From Pelotomaculum terephthalicicum JT (GTDB lineage: Bacteria > Bacillota > Desulfotomaculia > Desulfotomaculales > Pelotomaculaceae): 34,015 bases of DNA. Made by a program: the position numbers and the translations under genes. The stretch spans positions 1-34,015 of the forward strand of contig NZ_JAKNBL010000035.1 of assembly GCF_022410535.1 (NCBI RefSeq). Direction: 5' to 3'. Below the pieces are notes generated by a model. It searched no databases. It had not been told where the DNA came from and was given only the letters and a program-made list of their open reading frames with translations. This document shows, piece after piece, positions 22,869 to 30,659 of the stretch; the first letter of the stretch is position 1, and each line of letters opens with the position of its first letter.

Positions 22869-22946
22869 TGGTCGGGATGGAGGGATTTGAACCCCCGGCC
22901 TCTTGCTCCCAAGGCAAGCGCGCTAGCCAAACTGCGCTACATCCCG
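22869..22946 (-). tRNA. tRNA-Pro (anticodon TGG)
   Basis: First gene of the minus-strand tRNA operon. The acceptor CGGGATG pairs with CATCCCG, the anticodon stem CTTGC/GCAAG has loop CTTGGGA, and CCA is encoded. It complements tRNA-Pro(GGG) at 9024. Confidence 0.95.
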
Positions 22947-22962
22947 GTTATGCATGATAATT

Positions 22963-22991
22963 ATTATAATCAAACTAACGCTGAGCGTCAA
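22963..22991 (-). promoter_or_regulatory. Promoter of the tRNA operon
   Basis: On the minus strand TTGACG (22991-22986), a 17-base spacer and TATAAT (22968-22963). The start falls a few bases before tRNA-Pro(TGG). Confidence 0.75.
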
Positions 22992-23003
22992 GAGCAAAAA
23001 AAT

Positions 23004-23022
23004 GTCCAGCTATATGCTGGAC
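23004..23022 (-). terminator. Small hairpin with U tract on the minus strand
   Basis: GTCCAGC and GCTGGAC (seven base pairs, five-base loop), followed on the minus strand by ATTTTTTT. It would stop minus-strand transcription arriving from the right, although no minus-strand gene is evident there. Confidence 0.5.
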
Positions 23023-23072
23023 GGGGAGAGATAGAACTCACCAAAGCTTGACCAAAGAGGAGTAATTCTATT

Positions 23073-23195
23073 ATGTGCAGAAAAAGTCGTAAATATACCG
23101 TTTTTGATTATTTTAGAAGGTGTCGGCCGGAGCGCCCTCTGTCATCGGTCTTTTACGATGTTCTAAACGTTGTATTGTATGACCCGCACCGGTAA
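23073..23195 (+). CDS. Possible 40-residue small protein
   Basis: ATG 23073 is preceded by AAAGAGGAG (23055-23063). The frame gives a basic peptide starting MCRKSRKYTVFDYFRRCRPE and ending in DPHR. It has two cysteines and is strongly positively charged, so it could bind nucleic acid. It lies alone between the tRNA promoter and the metV promoter. It resembles nothing I know and may be chance. Confidence 0.3.
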   Translation: MCRKSRKYTVFDYFRRCRPERPLSSVFYDVLNVVLYDPHR

Positions 23196-23228
23196 CGGCG
23201 GCACTTTTTACCGCTTTCAGTTTAAGAA

Positions 23229-23257
23229 TTGACATTGCTTTCTTCCAATACTATACT
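23229..23257 (+). promoter_or_regulatory. Sigma-A promoter of metV-metF
   Basis: TTGACA (23229-23234) and TATACT (23252-23257) with a 17-base spacer, start near 23264. The TTG of this -35 box opens a long frame in phase with metV, which is why the translated start must be sought downstream. Confidence 0.75.
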
Positions 23258-23372
23258 AGGAACAAAGTGTCGCTACCTGAACATGATGTTGTTAGTTGTT
23301 CACTTGACTAAGGTATTGGGTCGGGAACAATGTTATGTCAGGAATACGGTAAGGAATAAACCGGAAAACAAT

Positions 23373-24065
23373 ATGATTATAGCTGAACAAAAACCGATTG
23401 CCGAGATAGCTGGTTACATTGAAAACTGTAATAAGGTATTGCTCGTTGGCTGTGGCGGATGTGTCACTGTTTGTCTGACCGGGGGAGAGAAGGAAACAGG
23501 AATTCTGGCGAGCGCGCTGAGGATTAAGCGCCGCCTGGAAGGCAGACCCCTGGAAACTGTCGTTTGCGTGGTCACCCGCCAGTGCGAGCCGGAGTATATC
23601 GACGCCCTGGACAGTGTGGTCAGGGATGTGGACGCGATAATATCGCTGGCCTGCGGGATCGGTCCCCAATACCTGGCCGGGCGCTATAAAGACAAATATG
23701 TGGTTCCCGCCATGAATACCAGGTTTGCCGGCGGTGCCAAAAAGCACGGTGTCTGGGAAGAGTATTGCGGCTTGTGCGGCGACTGCGTCTTAAGCCTGAC
23801 CGGTGGCATATGCCCGGTCATCCGGTGTGCCAAGAGCATTCTGAACGGTCCCTGCGGCGGTTCTCAGAACGGCAAATGCGAGATCGACAGGGATGTTGAC
23901 TGCGCCTGGCAACTAATCCACGACCGGTTGAAAATTCTCGGGCGCCTGGACACGCTCAAAGAAATCGTGCCGCCGAAAGACTGGTCCAGGTCCCGGGACG
24001 GCGGGCCGCGCAAAATGGTCATTGAGGAAGTGAGGAACGGATCGAATACGGAAGAAGCAAACTAA
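23373..24065 (+). CDS. metV: MetV, partner subunit of methylenetetrahydrofolate reductase
   Basis: A cysteine-rich protein of about 230 residues, the usual partner of MetF in acetogens and related clostridia. MetF-MetV reduces methylene-THF to methyl-THF in the methyl branch of the Wood-Ljungdahl pathway. The N-terminal motif is VLLVGCGGCVTVC; the C-terminal metal-binding region carries EEYCGLCGDCVLSLTGGICP and NGPCGGSQNGKCEI. The start is taken as ATG 23373, where similarity to the truncated copy at 22160 begins. The frame is open to 23229, but that covers the promoter and 5' leader. AAGGAA at 23351 is a little far from the ATG. It overlaps metF. Confidence 0.88.
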   Translation: MIIAEQKPIAEIAGYIENCNKVLLVGCGGCVTVCLTGGEKETGILASALRIKRRLEGRPLETVVCVVTRQCEPEYIDALDSVVRDVDAIISLACGIGPQYLAGRYKDKYVVPAMNTRFAGGAKKHGVWEEYCGLCGDCVLSLTGGICPVIRCAKSILNGPCGGSQNGKCEIDRDVDCAWQLIHDRLKILGRLDTLKEIVPPKDWSRSRDGGPRKMVIEEVRNGSNTEEAN

Positions 24066-24970
24066 AGCAGGTTCTCAAAAGCGGCCGGCTCGCGGTAACT
24101 GCCGAGATTGGCCCGCCGAAGCACGCATCCGCTGAAATGATTATTCGGCAGACCCGCCTGCTGGGAGAATCCGTGGACGCGGCCAATATTACCGACTGTC
24201 AGACGGCCGTGGTGCGGATGTCGAGCATCGGCGCGGGTATCCATATACTCAGGGAGGGTGTTGAGCCGGTTGTGCAAATGACCTGCCGGGACCGCAACCG
24301 GATTGCCATCCAGAGTGATTTGCTGGGGGCATACAGCCTTGGCATACGCAACCTGTTATGCCTTTCCGGCGACCACCAGATGTTCGGCAACCATCCCACG
24401 GCCAAGAATGTCTACGATGTGGACTCCATCCAGTTGATCAGGCTGGTCAGGCGGATGAAGGATGAAAAATTGTTTTTTTCCGGGGAAGCGTTCAATGGCC
24501 AGGAACCGAGGTTTTTCGTGGGCGCGGTGGCTAACCCGTTTGCCGACCCGTTCGAATACCGGGTTGACCGGCTGGAGAAAAAGATCAACGCCGGGGCTGA
24601 ATTCATTCAGACACAGACCATTTATGATTTGGAACGTTTCACCCGGTTTATGGAAATGTGTGTGGCGCGCGGGTTGCACGAAAGAGCTTATATTCTGGCC
24701 GGGGTTACTCCCCTGAAGAGTTGGCGGGCGGCCAGGTTTCTGCAAACCAGTGTGCCGGGCATGATTGTGCCGGACGAGATCGTCCGGCGCCTGAAAAGCG
24801 CCGAAGACCCCCGGGAAGAGGGCAAGAATATCTGTCTTGAACAAATCAGGTATATTAAGGAGAAGGTTAAGGGAGTATCCGGGTTTCACGTTATAGCCAT
24901 CTCCTGGCCGGAAATTGTGCCTGATATTGTGAAGGGTTCCGGTTTGTATCCCCGGCCTGTAATCGACTGA
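24041..24970 (+). CDS. metF: Methylenetetrahydrofolate reductase MetF, start codon unclear
   Basis: FAD-containing TIM-barrel enzyme, about 309 residues if the homologous N-terminus is included. LAVTAEIGPPKHASAE, ITDCQTAVVRMSS, LLCLSGDHQ and GAEFIQTQTIYDLERF are the family's folate- and flavin-site regions. The typical N-terminus (SKLKQVLKSGRLAVTAEIGP) lies upstream of the first ATG in frame (24137). In that stretch there is no ATG, GTG or TTG before a stop; ATC at 24041, after GAGGAACGG, is the best-placed codon. So it may use a rare ATC start, be coupled to metV by frameshifting, or contain a base error. Starting at 24137 would remove the first beta strand of the barrel. It overlaps metV by 25 bases and ends before a terminator at 25018. 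Confidence 0.85.
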   Translation: MEYGRSKLKQVLKSGRLAVTAEIGPPKHASAEMIIRQTRLLGESVDAANITDCQTAVVRMSSIGAGIHILREGVEPVVQMTCRDRNRIAIQSDLLGAYSLGIRNLLCLSGDHQMFGNHPTAKNVYDVDSIQLIRLVRRMKDEKLFFSGEAFNGQEPRFFVGAVANPFADPFEYRVDRLEKKINAGAEFIQTQTIYDLERFTRFMEMCVARGLHERAYILAGVTPLKSWRAARFLQTSVPGMIVPDEIVRRLKSAEDPREEGKNICLEQIRYIKEKVKGVSGFHVIAISWPEIVPDIVKGSGLYPRPVID

Positions 24971-25017
24971 AATAACGCCGGCTTGATAAAATTAAAATAT
25001 AAAATCGAGGAAATATA

Positions 25018-25041
25018 AAAGGAGCTTAAAGGCTCCTTTTT
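25018..25041 (+). terminator. Terminator of metV-metF
   Basis: GGAGC (25021-25025) pairs with GCTCC (25032-25036), extended by AAA/TTT, followed by TTTTTAT. Confidence 0.8.
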
Positions 25042-25059
25042 ATGTTTGCCCGGCATGTC

Positions 25060-25119
25060 TGCCGAGCCGATGGGTTGAAAGAAATCCTGCCGCCCAACCA
25101 GCGGGAAGACAACCCGTAG
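25060..25119 (+). pseudogene. Possible C-terminal scrap of metV
   Basis: Reads CRADGLKEILPPNQRED and stops, resembling GRLDTLKEIVPPKDWSR near the end of the intact metV. It is only about 20 codons long and lies just after the metF terminator. If real, it is another piece of a duplicated met locus. Confidence 0.3.
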
Positions 25120-25509
25120 GCAAGGGCGTCACTGGTAACGATGAGGAAAATATTAATTGCCGGTGATTAAAGGTCCATAGGCAAGCAAAACGCATAATTA
25201 TGTCTATTTGTGTGGCTTTGTATAGTGTTATTTTATGTCATTGTAGGTAATCGGTTATAGTAGCTGGTTTTTTTTGTTGACTTTTGCGTTAGCGATGGTT
25301 ATTATTATGTTATGTTTAATGCGTTGTTGTTTATTGTTCTTTCCTTATTTGTTCTGTTGGGTTTTGTATTATTTGGATATCATTATTTTTGTAATGGCAG
25401 CCGGATGGCAGCACGATTTGAGTAGAAGATGACATGTTTATTATGAACAAACTAGTTATAAAGTGTAAGTAAAATAGCGCAGAGATACGTAAAGGAGCGA
25501 TAAAGCAAG
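25120..25509 (+). promoter_or_regulatory. AT-rich gap with a probable promoter at 25277-25305
   Basis: There is no gene in these 390 bases. TTGACT (25277-25282) and TATTAT (25300-25305) with a 17-base spacer would start transcription about 200 bases before the ExbB-like gene. The stretch from 25250 to 25420 is very T-rich. I see no riboswitch signature. Confidence 0.5.
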
Positions 25510-26181
25510 ATGGCAGAATCTATTTTGATACCCTTAAGAGATACGATGCATAACATTTCGTCCGGTTTAATGATCCCCGCCATTATTATCTTGTTGCTGT
25601 TTATAGCTTTGGTAGTGGTTGAGATGGGCGGACTGCTGGTGGAAGCCCTCACGGAGCGGCGCAGAAAGAAAGTTAATGTGCCGGAGTTGGTTGACACCTT
25701 TCAGGGCAAAGATGCCGGGGAGCTTATGGATGAAGTTGCCAACAGCCATCTGTTCCGGCGCCAGAAGGATGCTCTCAGTGAATTAATCAAACACCGCAAT
25801 CTACCCGCCGCCTCTTTGCAAGCTGTAGCCCGCAAGTTACTGGTCGGCGAGGAACTGCATTATGCCAAGGTTACAAATAGAACTGACCTGGTGGCACGTC
25901 TGGGGCCTATGTTCGGATTAATGGCAACCCTGATTCCGCTAGGCCCGGGCATGATCGCTCTTGGCCAAGGTGATACCAAGACACTGGCCGATTCTCTGCT
26001 TACTGCCTTTGATGCCACGGTAGCCGGCTTGGCAGCTGCAGGTGTCGCCTTTGCCATCTCGCGTTTGCGGAAAAGGTGGTATGAGGATTACTTGAGTTCT
26101 CTTGAGGCTTTAATGGAAAGCTTATTGGAAGTGTTTACTAACGGCCAGCAGATTGAGGAGCAGGAATCGCAAGGTATTTAA
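25510..26181 (+). CDS. MotA/TolQ/ExbB-family proton channel protein
   Basis: A 223-residue membrane protein with one N-terminal helix (about 18-42), a cytoplasmic loop with an ERRRKK patch, and the paired C-terminal helices typical of the family (RLGPMFGLMATLIPLGPGM and LLTAFDATVAGLAAAGVAFA). Family members form pentameric proton channels that power a partner such as ExbD, TolR or MotB, usually encoded next door. No such partner is visible here; the next gene is a soluble unknown. AAAGGAGCG (25492-25500) precedes ATG 25510. It may be the first gene of a five-gene run to 29429, or an independent unit. Confidence 0.85.
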   Translation: MAESILIPLRDTMHNISSGLMIPAIIILLLFIALVVVEMGGLLVEALTERRRKKVNVPELVDTFQGKDAGELMDEVANSHLFRRQKDALSELIKHRNLPAASLQAVARKLLVGEELHYAKVTNRTDLVARLGPMFGLMATLIPLGPGMIALGQGDTKTLADSLLTAFDATVAGLAAAGVAFAISRLRKRWYEDYLSSLEALMESLLEVFTNGQQIEEQESQGI

Positions 26182-26258
26182 AAAGTTCATTCTCTGACGC
26201 GTGCAATCGAAATCGCAGAGGTCCGGTAGAGGGGCAATACTTTGTAAAAGGATGGTTT

Positions 26259-27002
26259 TTGTTCATGTTGGCAGTAGCGTTAAATTGCATAGGCGCCATA
26301 GGAGAAGAAGAATTTGGGCCTGCGCTTGTAAAGTTATTTAATGATTTCATGGTGGTCAAGTTAATTCCCCACGAAGATTTAGCTGAAGCGCGGTTGCAAT
26401 TATGTCAACCTGCGGGCTACGGAGAATTGCAGAAGGACATTGAGGAGTCTTGGAATCCATCAGAATCCTTGCTGGAACTCCGGGGACCAAATGCTAAACT
26501 GCGAAGAATGGTGCGTCAAATGTTTTTTTTCGACGAGGAAAAGAAATTTGAAAAAGTTTTACTTGAAGGATGTGATGGCATAACCGACTTCCCATGGGCT
26601 GTGCAAATTGTTGTGATGCAGCTGCCAGTGGGCTGGGAACAGGTTTTGGAATGGATATATATGGCGGATATCATTGTTTTGATTGATTCGGAAAGTGAAG
26701 TATGCAGGGATTTTGCAGCCAGATTAAAAACGATTGGTCCGGATATCCCCGTTTTTTTAGAAAATGTTCAGGAAGGTTTGTCAAATGACCTAAAAGTCGG
26801 CCTGGAGGTTTTATTTGCTGATTATATAAAAAAAAGAGATGAAATCAAAGATATATTGGAGTCTCAGTATCCAGAGCAACTGATCAGCTGTGCACAGGCC
26901 CACAGAATGGCTGGAAAGCTGGGGGTTAGTTTGCCTTTGGTAGGCAATGTATGTGATGAACACGGTTATAGGGTAACATACTGCAGGTTGGGCTGTTTTT
27001 AG
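26259..27002 (+). CDS. Unknown protein with C-terminal Cys motif (YCRLGCF)
   Basis: A soluble protein of about 247 residues that I do not recognise. The central region (VQIVVMQLPVGWEQVLEWIY, then MADIIVLIDSESEVCRDFAA) looks like an alternating alpha/beta fold, possibly Rossmann-like, but has no P-loop. The C-terminus is distinctive: CAQAHRMAGKLGVSLPLVGN, then CDEHGYRVTYCRLGCF at the extreme end, with four cysteines suited to metal or sulfur binding. TTG 26259 is 7 bases after AAAAGG; ATG 26265 is the alternative. Its neighbours in sulfur/selenium transfer suggest a role there (inference). Confidence 0.65.
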   Translation: MFMLAVALNCIGAIGEEEFGPALVKLFNDFMVVKLIPHEDLAEARLQLCQPAGYGELQKDIEESWNPSESLLELRGPNAKLRRMVRQMFFFDEEKKFEKVLLEGCDGITDFPWAVQIVVMQLPVGWEQVLEWIYMADIIVLIDSESEVCRDFAARLKTIGPDIPVFLENVQEGLSNDLKVGLEVLFADYIKKRDEIKDILESQYPEQLISCAQAHRMAGKLGVSLPLVGNVCDEHGYRVTYCRLGCF

Positions 27003-27067
27003 CGGGTGAGACGGCTGGTGACCTGCGGCGATCAAATAAAAATTGAATCTGCAGGAGGCTGATGTGC

Positions 27068-27922
27068 GTGGTCGTTGTTCCGAAAGAACCGGTATCCATC
27101 AAGCCGATCGGCGTTGTTGTCTCCGATTTTAAAAAAGTTAGCCGCACTTATGACTATAACAGTGAAAGCATGATTTACATGAGGGAAGAGCTTACAGACG
27201 CTCTCATCGGTATTGAATACTTTTCACATATCCATGTGATCTATCACCAGCATCGCAGGAGAGACTGGTTGGATCTGATTGAGTGGGAGCAGGATGAACT
27301 GCCGCTAACGCTCCCTTTTGCCAGTGAACCGGTCTGCCAGGGGGTTTACTCCACCCGGTCTCCGTCCCGTCCTTCAGCGATAGGGTCGTGCGTGGTTGAA
27401 CTGATCAGATGCGAAGGGAACCGTCTTTATGTCAGAGGGCTGGACGCGCTTGACGGGACTCCCGTCCTGGATATAAAAATTTATATTCCCCATTATGACG
27501 CGTTTCCATTAGCGGAGACCCCATTAAACTGGTGCATGGGGAATGAGTTGAGCACCACTTCCCGGCATTTTCACTGGGATACCGTCAACGTCGGGCTGAC
27601 TCTGGGGCTCAGAACGGGCGCTAAAGCGTTGCAGTCCATCGGTATCGGCCGCGGCGAAGCGGTCAGAGCGGAAGTGGCCGGCGGGCATTTTTTCGCGCAG
27701 GGAATAGAAGGAGTAACCGGGTGCAGTGTCTTGCGGGGTAATATGATTTTTGAAGAACGCAACACGTCGCCGGGACAGTGGAAACTTAAGCTTGTAGGTA
27801 AAGATAATGAAGTAACAATCATGCTCAATGATCATATTTACTCAGGTGCCGGTGAGGTGCTGGAAGTCGGCGAGAATATATTGTTCGCCACAGTGCAAAC
27901 GCTTAATCATGAGGATGTGTAA
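27068..27922 (+). CDS. trmO: TrmO/TsaA-like methyltransferase fused to an FmdE-like domain
   Basis: The N-terminal half (about residues 1-150) is a TsaA domain: IGVVVSDF, GIEYFSHIHVIYHQHRR, GVYSTRSPSRPSAIG and RGLDALDGTPVLDIKIY. This family in E. coli (TrmO) methylates N6 of t6A37 in tRNA-Thr using SAM. The C-terminal half (about 160-284) resembles the FmdE-like domain (HFHWDTVNVGLTLGLRTG, EGVTGCSVLRGNMIF), but the usual metal-binding H-G-H-x-C-P-G is replaced by H-W-D-T-V-N, so it may bind a ligand without that metal. The start is GTG 27068, nine bases from AGGAGG (27053-27058); ATG 27062 is only three bases from it. Its stop overlaps the next ATG by one codon (TAATG). Confidence 0.78.
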   Translation: MVVVPKEPVSIKPIGVVVSDFKKVSRTYDYNSESMIYMREELTDALIGIEYFSHIHVIYHQHRRRDWLDLIEWEQDELPLTLPFASEPVCQGVYSTRSPSRPSAIGSCVVELIRCEGNRLYVRGLDALDGTPVLDIKIYIPHYDAFPLAETPLNWCMGNELSTTSRHFHWDTVNVGLTLGLRTGAKALQSIGIGRGEAVRAEVAGGHFFAQGIEGVTGCSVLRGNMIFEERNTSPGQWKLKLVGKDNEVTIMLNDHIYSGAGEVLEVGENILFATVQTLNHEDV

Positions 27923-28185
27923 TGGGGTACTATCTGGCGGTTTTTTCCTCCGTGCATCAGGTGAATCAAATAAAAAGCCTGTTAAACCGGTGTGGCGAGT
28001 ATATTGGCATGATTCGCGCTCCACAATGCATTTCCACCGGCGGGTGCGGCTTTGCGCTCCGCTTCGAGGAGAGCAAGCTCCTGCCGGTCAAGCAGGCGGC
28101 ACGGGAATTAGGAATAGCCGTCAATGGTATTTACCAAGAGGAAAGTCAAGAAAACGGAAGCAATACATATACCCGAATCGAGTGA
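27922..28185 (+). CDS. DUF3343 protein (putative Se/S carrier)
   Basis: An 87-residue soluble protein of the DUF3343 family, with the conserved cysteines in PQCISTGGCGFALRF. Members occur with SelD, YedF and desulfurases in selenium-dependent molybdenum hydroxylase loci and are thought to pass sulfur or selenium as a persulfide or perselenide. ATG 27922 overlaps the stop of the upstream gene (TAATG), indicating coupling with the TrmO-like fusion. The desulfurase that could load it is 105 bases downstream. Confidence 0.82.
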   Translation: MGYYLAVFSSVHQVNQIKSLLNRCGEYIGMIRAPQCISTGGCGFALRFEESKLLPVKQAARELGIAVNGIYQEESQENGSNTYTRIE

Positions 28186-28289
28186 ACCACCGATGAACGT
28201 TCTATAACTAGCCAAGGAATAAATAAGGAAAATACGACGCGACGCTCTATCGATAGTGAATATTATCACGTAGTAGTGAGGGTTTTCGC

Positions 28290-29429
28290 ATGGTATACCT
28301 TGACAATGCGGCCACTTCGTGGCCCAAGCCCGAAACAGTGCATCTGGAAATGATTAAGTGCGTCAAAGAATATGGGGCCAACCCAGGGAGAAGCGGACAC
28401 AGGATGGCCATGAAGGCCAGCGAGAAGATATTCGAATGCAGGGAGAACCTCGCCAGGTTATTCGGCATAACGGACCCGCTGCGGATCGTCTTTGCCAGCA
28501 ACGCGACCGAGGCCATCAATCTGGCGGTTAAAGGACTTTTAGCGTCTGGTGATCATGCGATCATTTCGAGCATGGAGCATAACGCAGTGGTGCGTCCTCT
28601 TAAAAAACTGGAAACTGCGGGAGTGGAACTTTCCATCGTAAAAGCGGATTTACAAGGGAAGATTGACCCTACGGATATTGCAAAGAGAATTAAGCCGAAT
28701 ACAACGCTGTTGGTTGTTACCCATGCCTCCAATGTAACGGGTACGGTCAATGATCTGGCATGTCTGGGACGCTTGGCGAAAAAGCATAATATTTTTTTCA
28801 TGGTGGACGCCGCGCAGACGGCAGGCAGCTATCCCGTGCATGCCGGGCTGATGAATATCGACCTGCTTGCTTTTGCCGGGCATAAAGGCTTGTTTGGGCC
28901 GCAAGGCACGGGCGGTTTGTATGTCCGTGCGGGGCTGCGTCTGGATACGCTGAAGGAAGGCGGCACGGGCAGTATTTCGGAAAGTCCCTGGCAGCCGGAT
29001 TTTCTCCCTGACCGGTTTGAGAGCGGCACATTAAACACCCCCGGCATTGCGGGACTGAGTGAAGGAGTTAAATACGTCCTGGAAACGGGTATCGAAAATA
29101 TCCGAAATCATGAAAACCGGCTTACTGGATATATGCTTGACGGACTTAGTGAAATGAAAAAAGTCAGGGTGCACGGATGCGGCAATGGTGAGCAAAGGAT
29201 CGGTGTTGTATCGATCACGATCGACGGAAAGGACTGCCATGAGGTGTGCCGTGAACTGGATGAAAGATACGATATTGCCGCCAGAGGCGGCTTGCACTGT
29301 GCCTACCTGGCCCATGAAACCATAGGAACGCAAAAGACGGGCACGATTAGGTTCAGTATCGGCTTTTTTAATACTATCAAGGATATTGACAAAGCGCTGA
29401 CGGCGGTGCAGGCAATCGCCGGAACGTAG
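28290..29429 (+). CDS. EF2568-type cysteine desulfurase (class V aminotransferase fold)
   Basis: PLP enzyme of 379 residues. Lys199 in AFAGHKGLFGPQGTGG is the PLP lysine, ASNATEAINLAVKGLL and MVDAAQTAGSYPV are cofactor contacts, and Cys337 in ARGGLHCAYLAHETIGT is the candidate sulfur-carrying residue. The pattern is that of the subgroup named for Enterococcus EF2568, which is genomically linked to selenium-dependent molybdenum hydroxylases, rather than IscS or SufS. ATG 28290 is preceded by GTGAGGG. It probably provides sulfur or selenium to the DUF3343 carrier. Confidence 0.9.
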   Translation: MVYLDNAATSWPKPETVHLEMIKCVKEYGANPGRSGHRMAMKASEKIFECRENLARLFGITDPLRIVFASNATEAINLAVKGLLASGDHAIISSMEHNAVVRPLKKLETAGVELSIVKADLQGKIDPTDIAKRIKPNTTLLVVTHASNVTGTVNDLACLGRLAKKHNIFFMVDAAQTAGSYPVHAGLMNIDLLAFAGHKGLFGPQGTGGLYVRAGLRLDTLKEGGTGSISESPWQPDFLPDRFESGTLNTPGIAGLSEGVKYVLETGIENIRNHENRLTGYMLDGLSEMKKVRVHGCGNGEQRIGVVSITIDGKDCHEVCRELDERYDIAARGGLHCAYLAHETIGTQKTGTIRFSIGFFNTIKDIDKALTAVQAIAGT

Positions 29430-29494
29430 AAACAGGTATTTTATCTTTCGTTACCGTGACTGAGCGGAATGCGTCAAACAGGGAAGTTGATTAA

Positions 29495-29998
29495 ATGGTG
29501 TGGCGTAAAGTAATAAATACCCGTAGCTACGGTATAGTTTGTATCGCCCTGGCGATAGCCCTGAATACCATCGGAGTGGGCTACGCTGCCTGGCAAAACG
29601 GGTTGCAGGTCGAGGGAGTGGTTGCGACGGGGTATATCGACCCTCAGTTCACCTCCTGCGCAGTGGTGGAAAATTGTTTCCCGGGCCGCGCCGAAGCGAT
29701 GCTGGATGGCCAGGGTAAAAGGCTGATCCTCCAGATATATGACGCTTACCCAGGTTATTATGCGCACTTTCGTTTTCAGGTAGCCAACCAGGGGACGGTG
29801 CCGGTAAGTTACACCGCCCGCATCGACAATAATACGCCGGAAGTGGCTATAAGGATCAGCGATACCCAGGGCATTATCGGCGGGGCGGGCGGGAGTCAAT
29901 ACGGCGACCTCTGGCTTACCGTGGGAAATGTAGATGAAAATAGCGATTACCTTTTCACGGTAGATCTCGCTTTTCAGCAATGGGATGCCGTGAAATAG
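29495..29998 (+). CDS. SipW-type exported protein 1
   Basis: A 167-residue protein with an N-terminal signal helix and AAWQNGLQVEGVVATGYID, resembling the signal region of SipW-dependent proteins such as TasA and camelysin-like proteins. The rest is beta-rich: AYPGYYAHFRFQVANQGTVP is echoed by NGYPGYNATVDYTIKNNGTI in the next gene, so the two are homologous. ATG 29495 follows AGGGAAG. First gene of the SipW locus. Confidence 0.78.
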   Translation: MVWRKVINTRSYGIVCIALAIALNTIGVGYAAWQNGLQVEGVVATGYIDPQFTSCAVVENCFPGRAEAMLDGQGKRLILQIYDAYPGYYAHFRFQVANQGTVPVSYTARIDNNTPEVAIRISDTQGIIGGAGGSQYGDLWLTVGNVDENSDYLFTVDLAFQQWDAVK

Positions 29999-30110
29999 AC
30001 GTTAATTTACCGTATCGCTAAAACACTGCAGGAGGTGGTTATAAAGCATAAAGCTGTTCAGTTTACTGTGGTATTAAAATATGCAGAACAATTTCGAAGG
30101 GGGTTCTATG

Positions 30111-30629
30111 ATGAAAAATGTCAAATTACTAAGTTTGGTTATGGTGGTAGCCTTGGTCCTAATGGGCGCCGCCTATGCGGCGTGGTCCGAGGATATTACC
30201 ATTAACGGTAATGTCCAGACCGGTTACCTGGATACCGTTTTTACGGCTGCGGCTTCTAATGATACGGGTACTACCGTTGACCCCGGCAAAACAATAGACG
30301 CAGGCCGCACTGAGGTTCCCACGGTTATTGGCGCGGACGGCGTCAAGGACTTCGAAGTAGCTGTTACCAATGGCTATCCCGGTTACAATGCAACAGTCGA
30401 CTATACCATTAAGAATAACGGTACCATCCCCGTGAGAGTGACTGAAGTGGTTGATAAGGCGGGTAATGATGCCGAGCTTAGCTTGACTTCCACTTTGGCG
30501 GCCAATACCGTAATAGCCCCGGGCGCCACCTATGATGCATCCGTTACCCATGCGGTAACCGACGCGGCTCAGCAGGAGCAAACTTATCACTACAAAGTCA
30601 CCATCACCGCTGCCCAGGCCGCCCAGTAA
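30111..30629 (+). CDS. SipW-type exported protein 2 (probable major subunit)
   Basis: Precursor of 172 residues. The signal region (LLSLVMVVALVLMGAAYAAW) is followed by a Thr/Ala/Asn-rich, nearly cysteine-free beta protein with a Gly-Tyr-Pro-Gly-Tyr core shared with the gene at 29495. Its composition fits a secreted fibre or matrix subunit of the TasA kind. AAGGGGG (30097-30103) favours ATG 30111 over ATG 30108. A hairpin after it may reduce transcription of the downstream genes, as expected for an abundant subunit. Confidence 0.8.
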   Translation: MKNVKLLSLVMVVALVLMGAAYAAWSEDITINGNVQTGYLDTVFTAAASNDTGTTVDPGKTIDAGRTEVPTVIGADGVKDFEVAVTNGYPGYNATVDYTIKNNGTIPVRVTEVVDKAGNDAELSLTSTLAANTVIAPGATYDASVTHAVTDAAQQEQTYHYKVTITAAQAAQ

Positions 30630-30659
30630 AAAATACTTATTTAAAATAGTATTAATTCC

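Noticed and set aside
23229-23372. 48-residue N-terminal extension of MetV
   Set aside because: Its TTG is the -35 box of the promoter, and the paralog fragment at 22160 supports a start near 23373.
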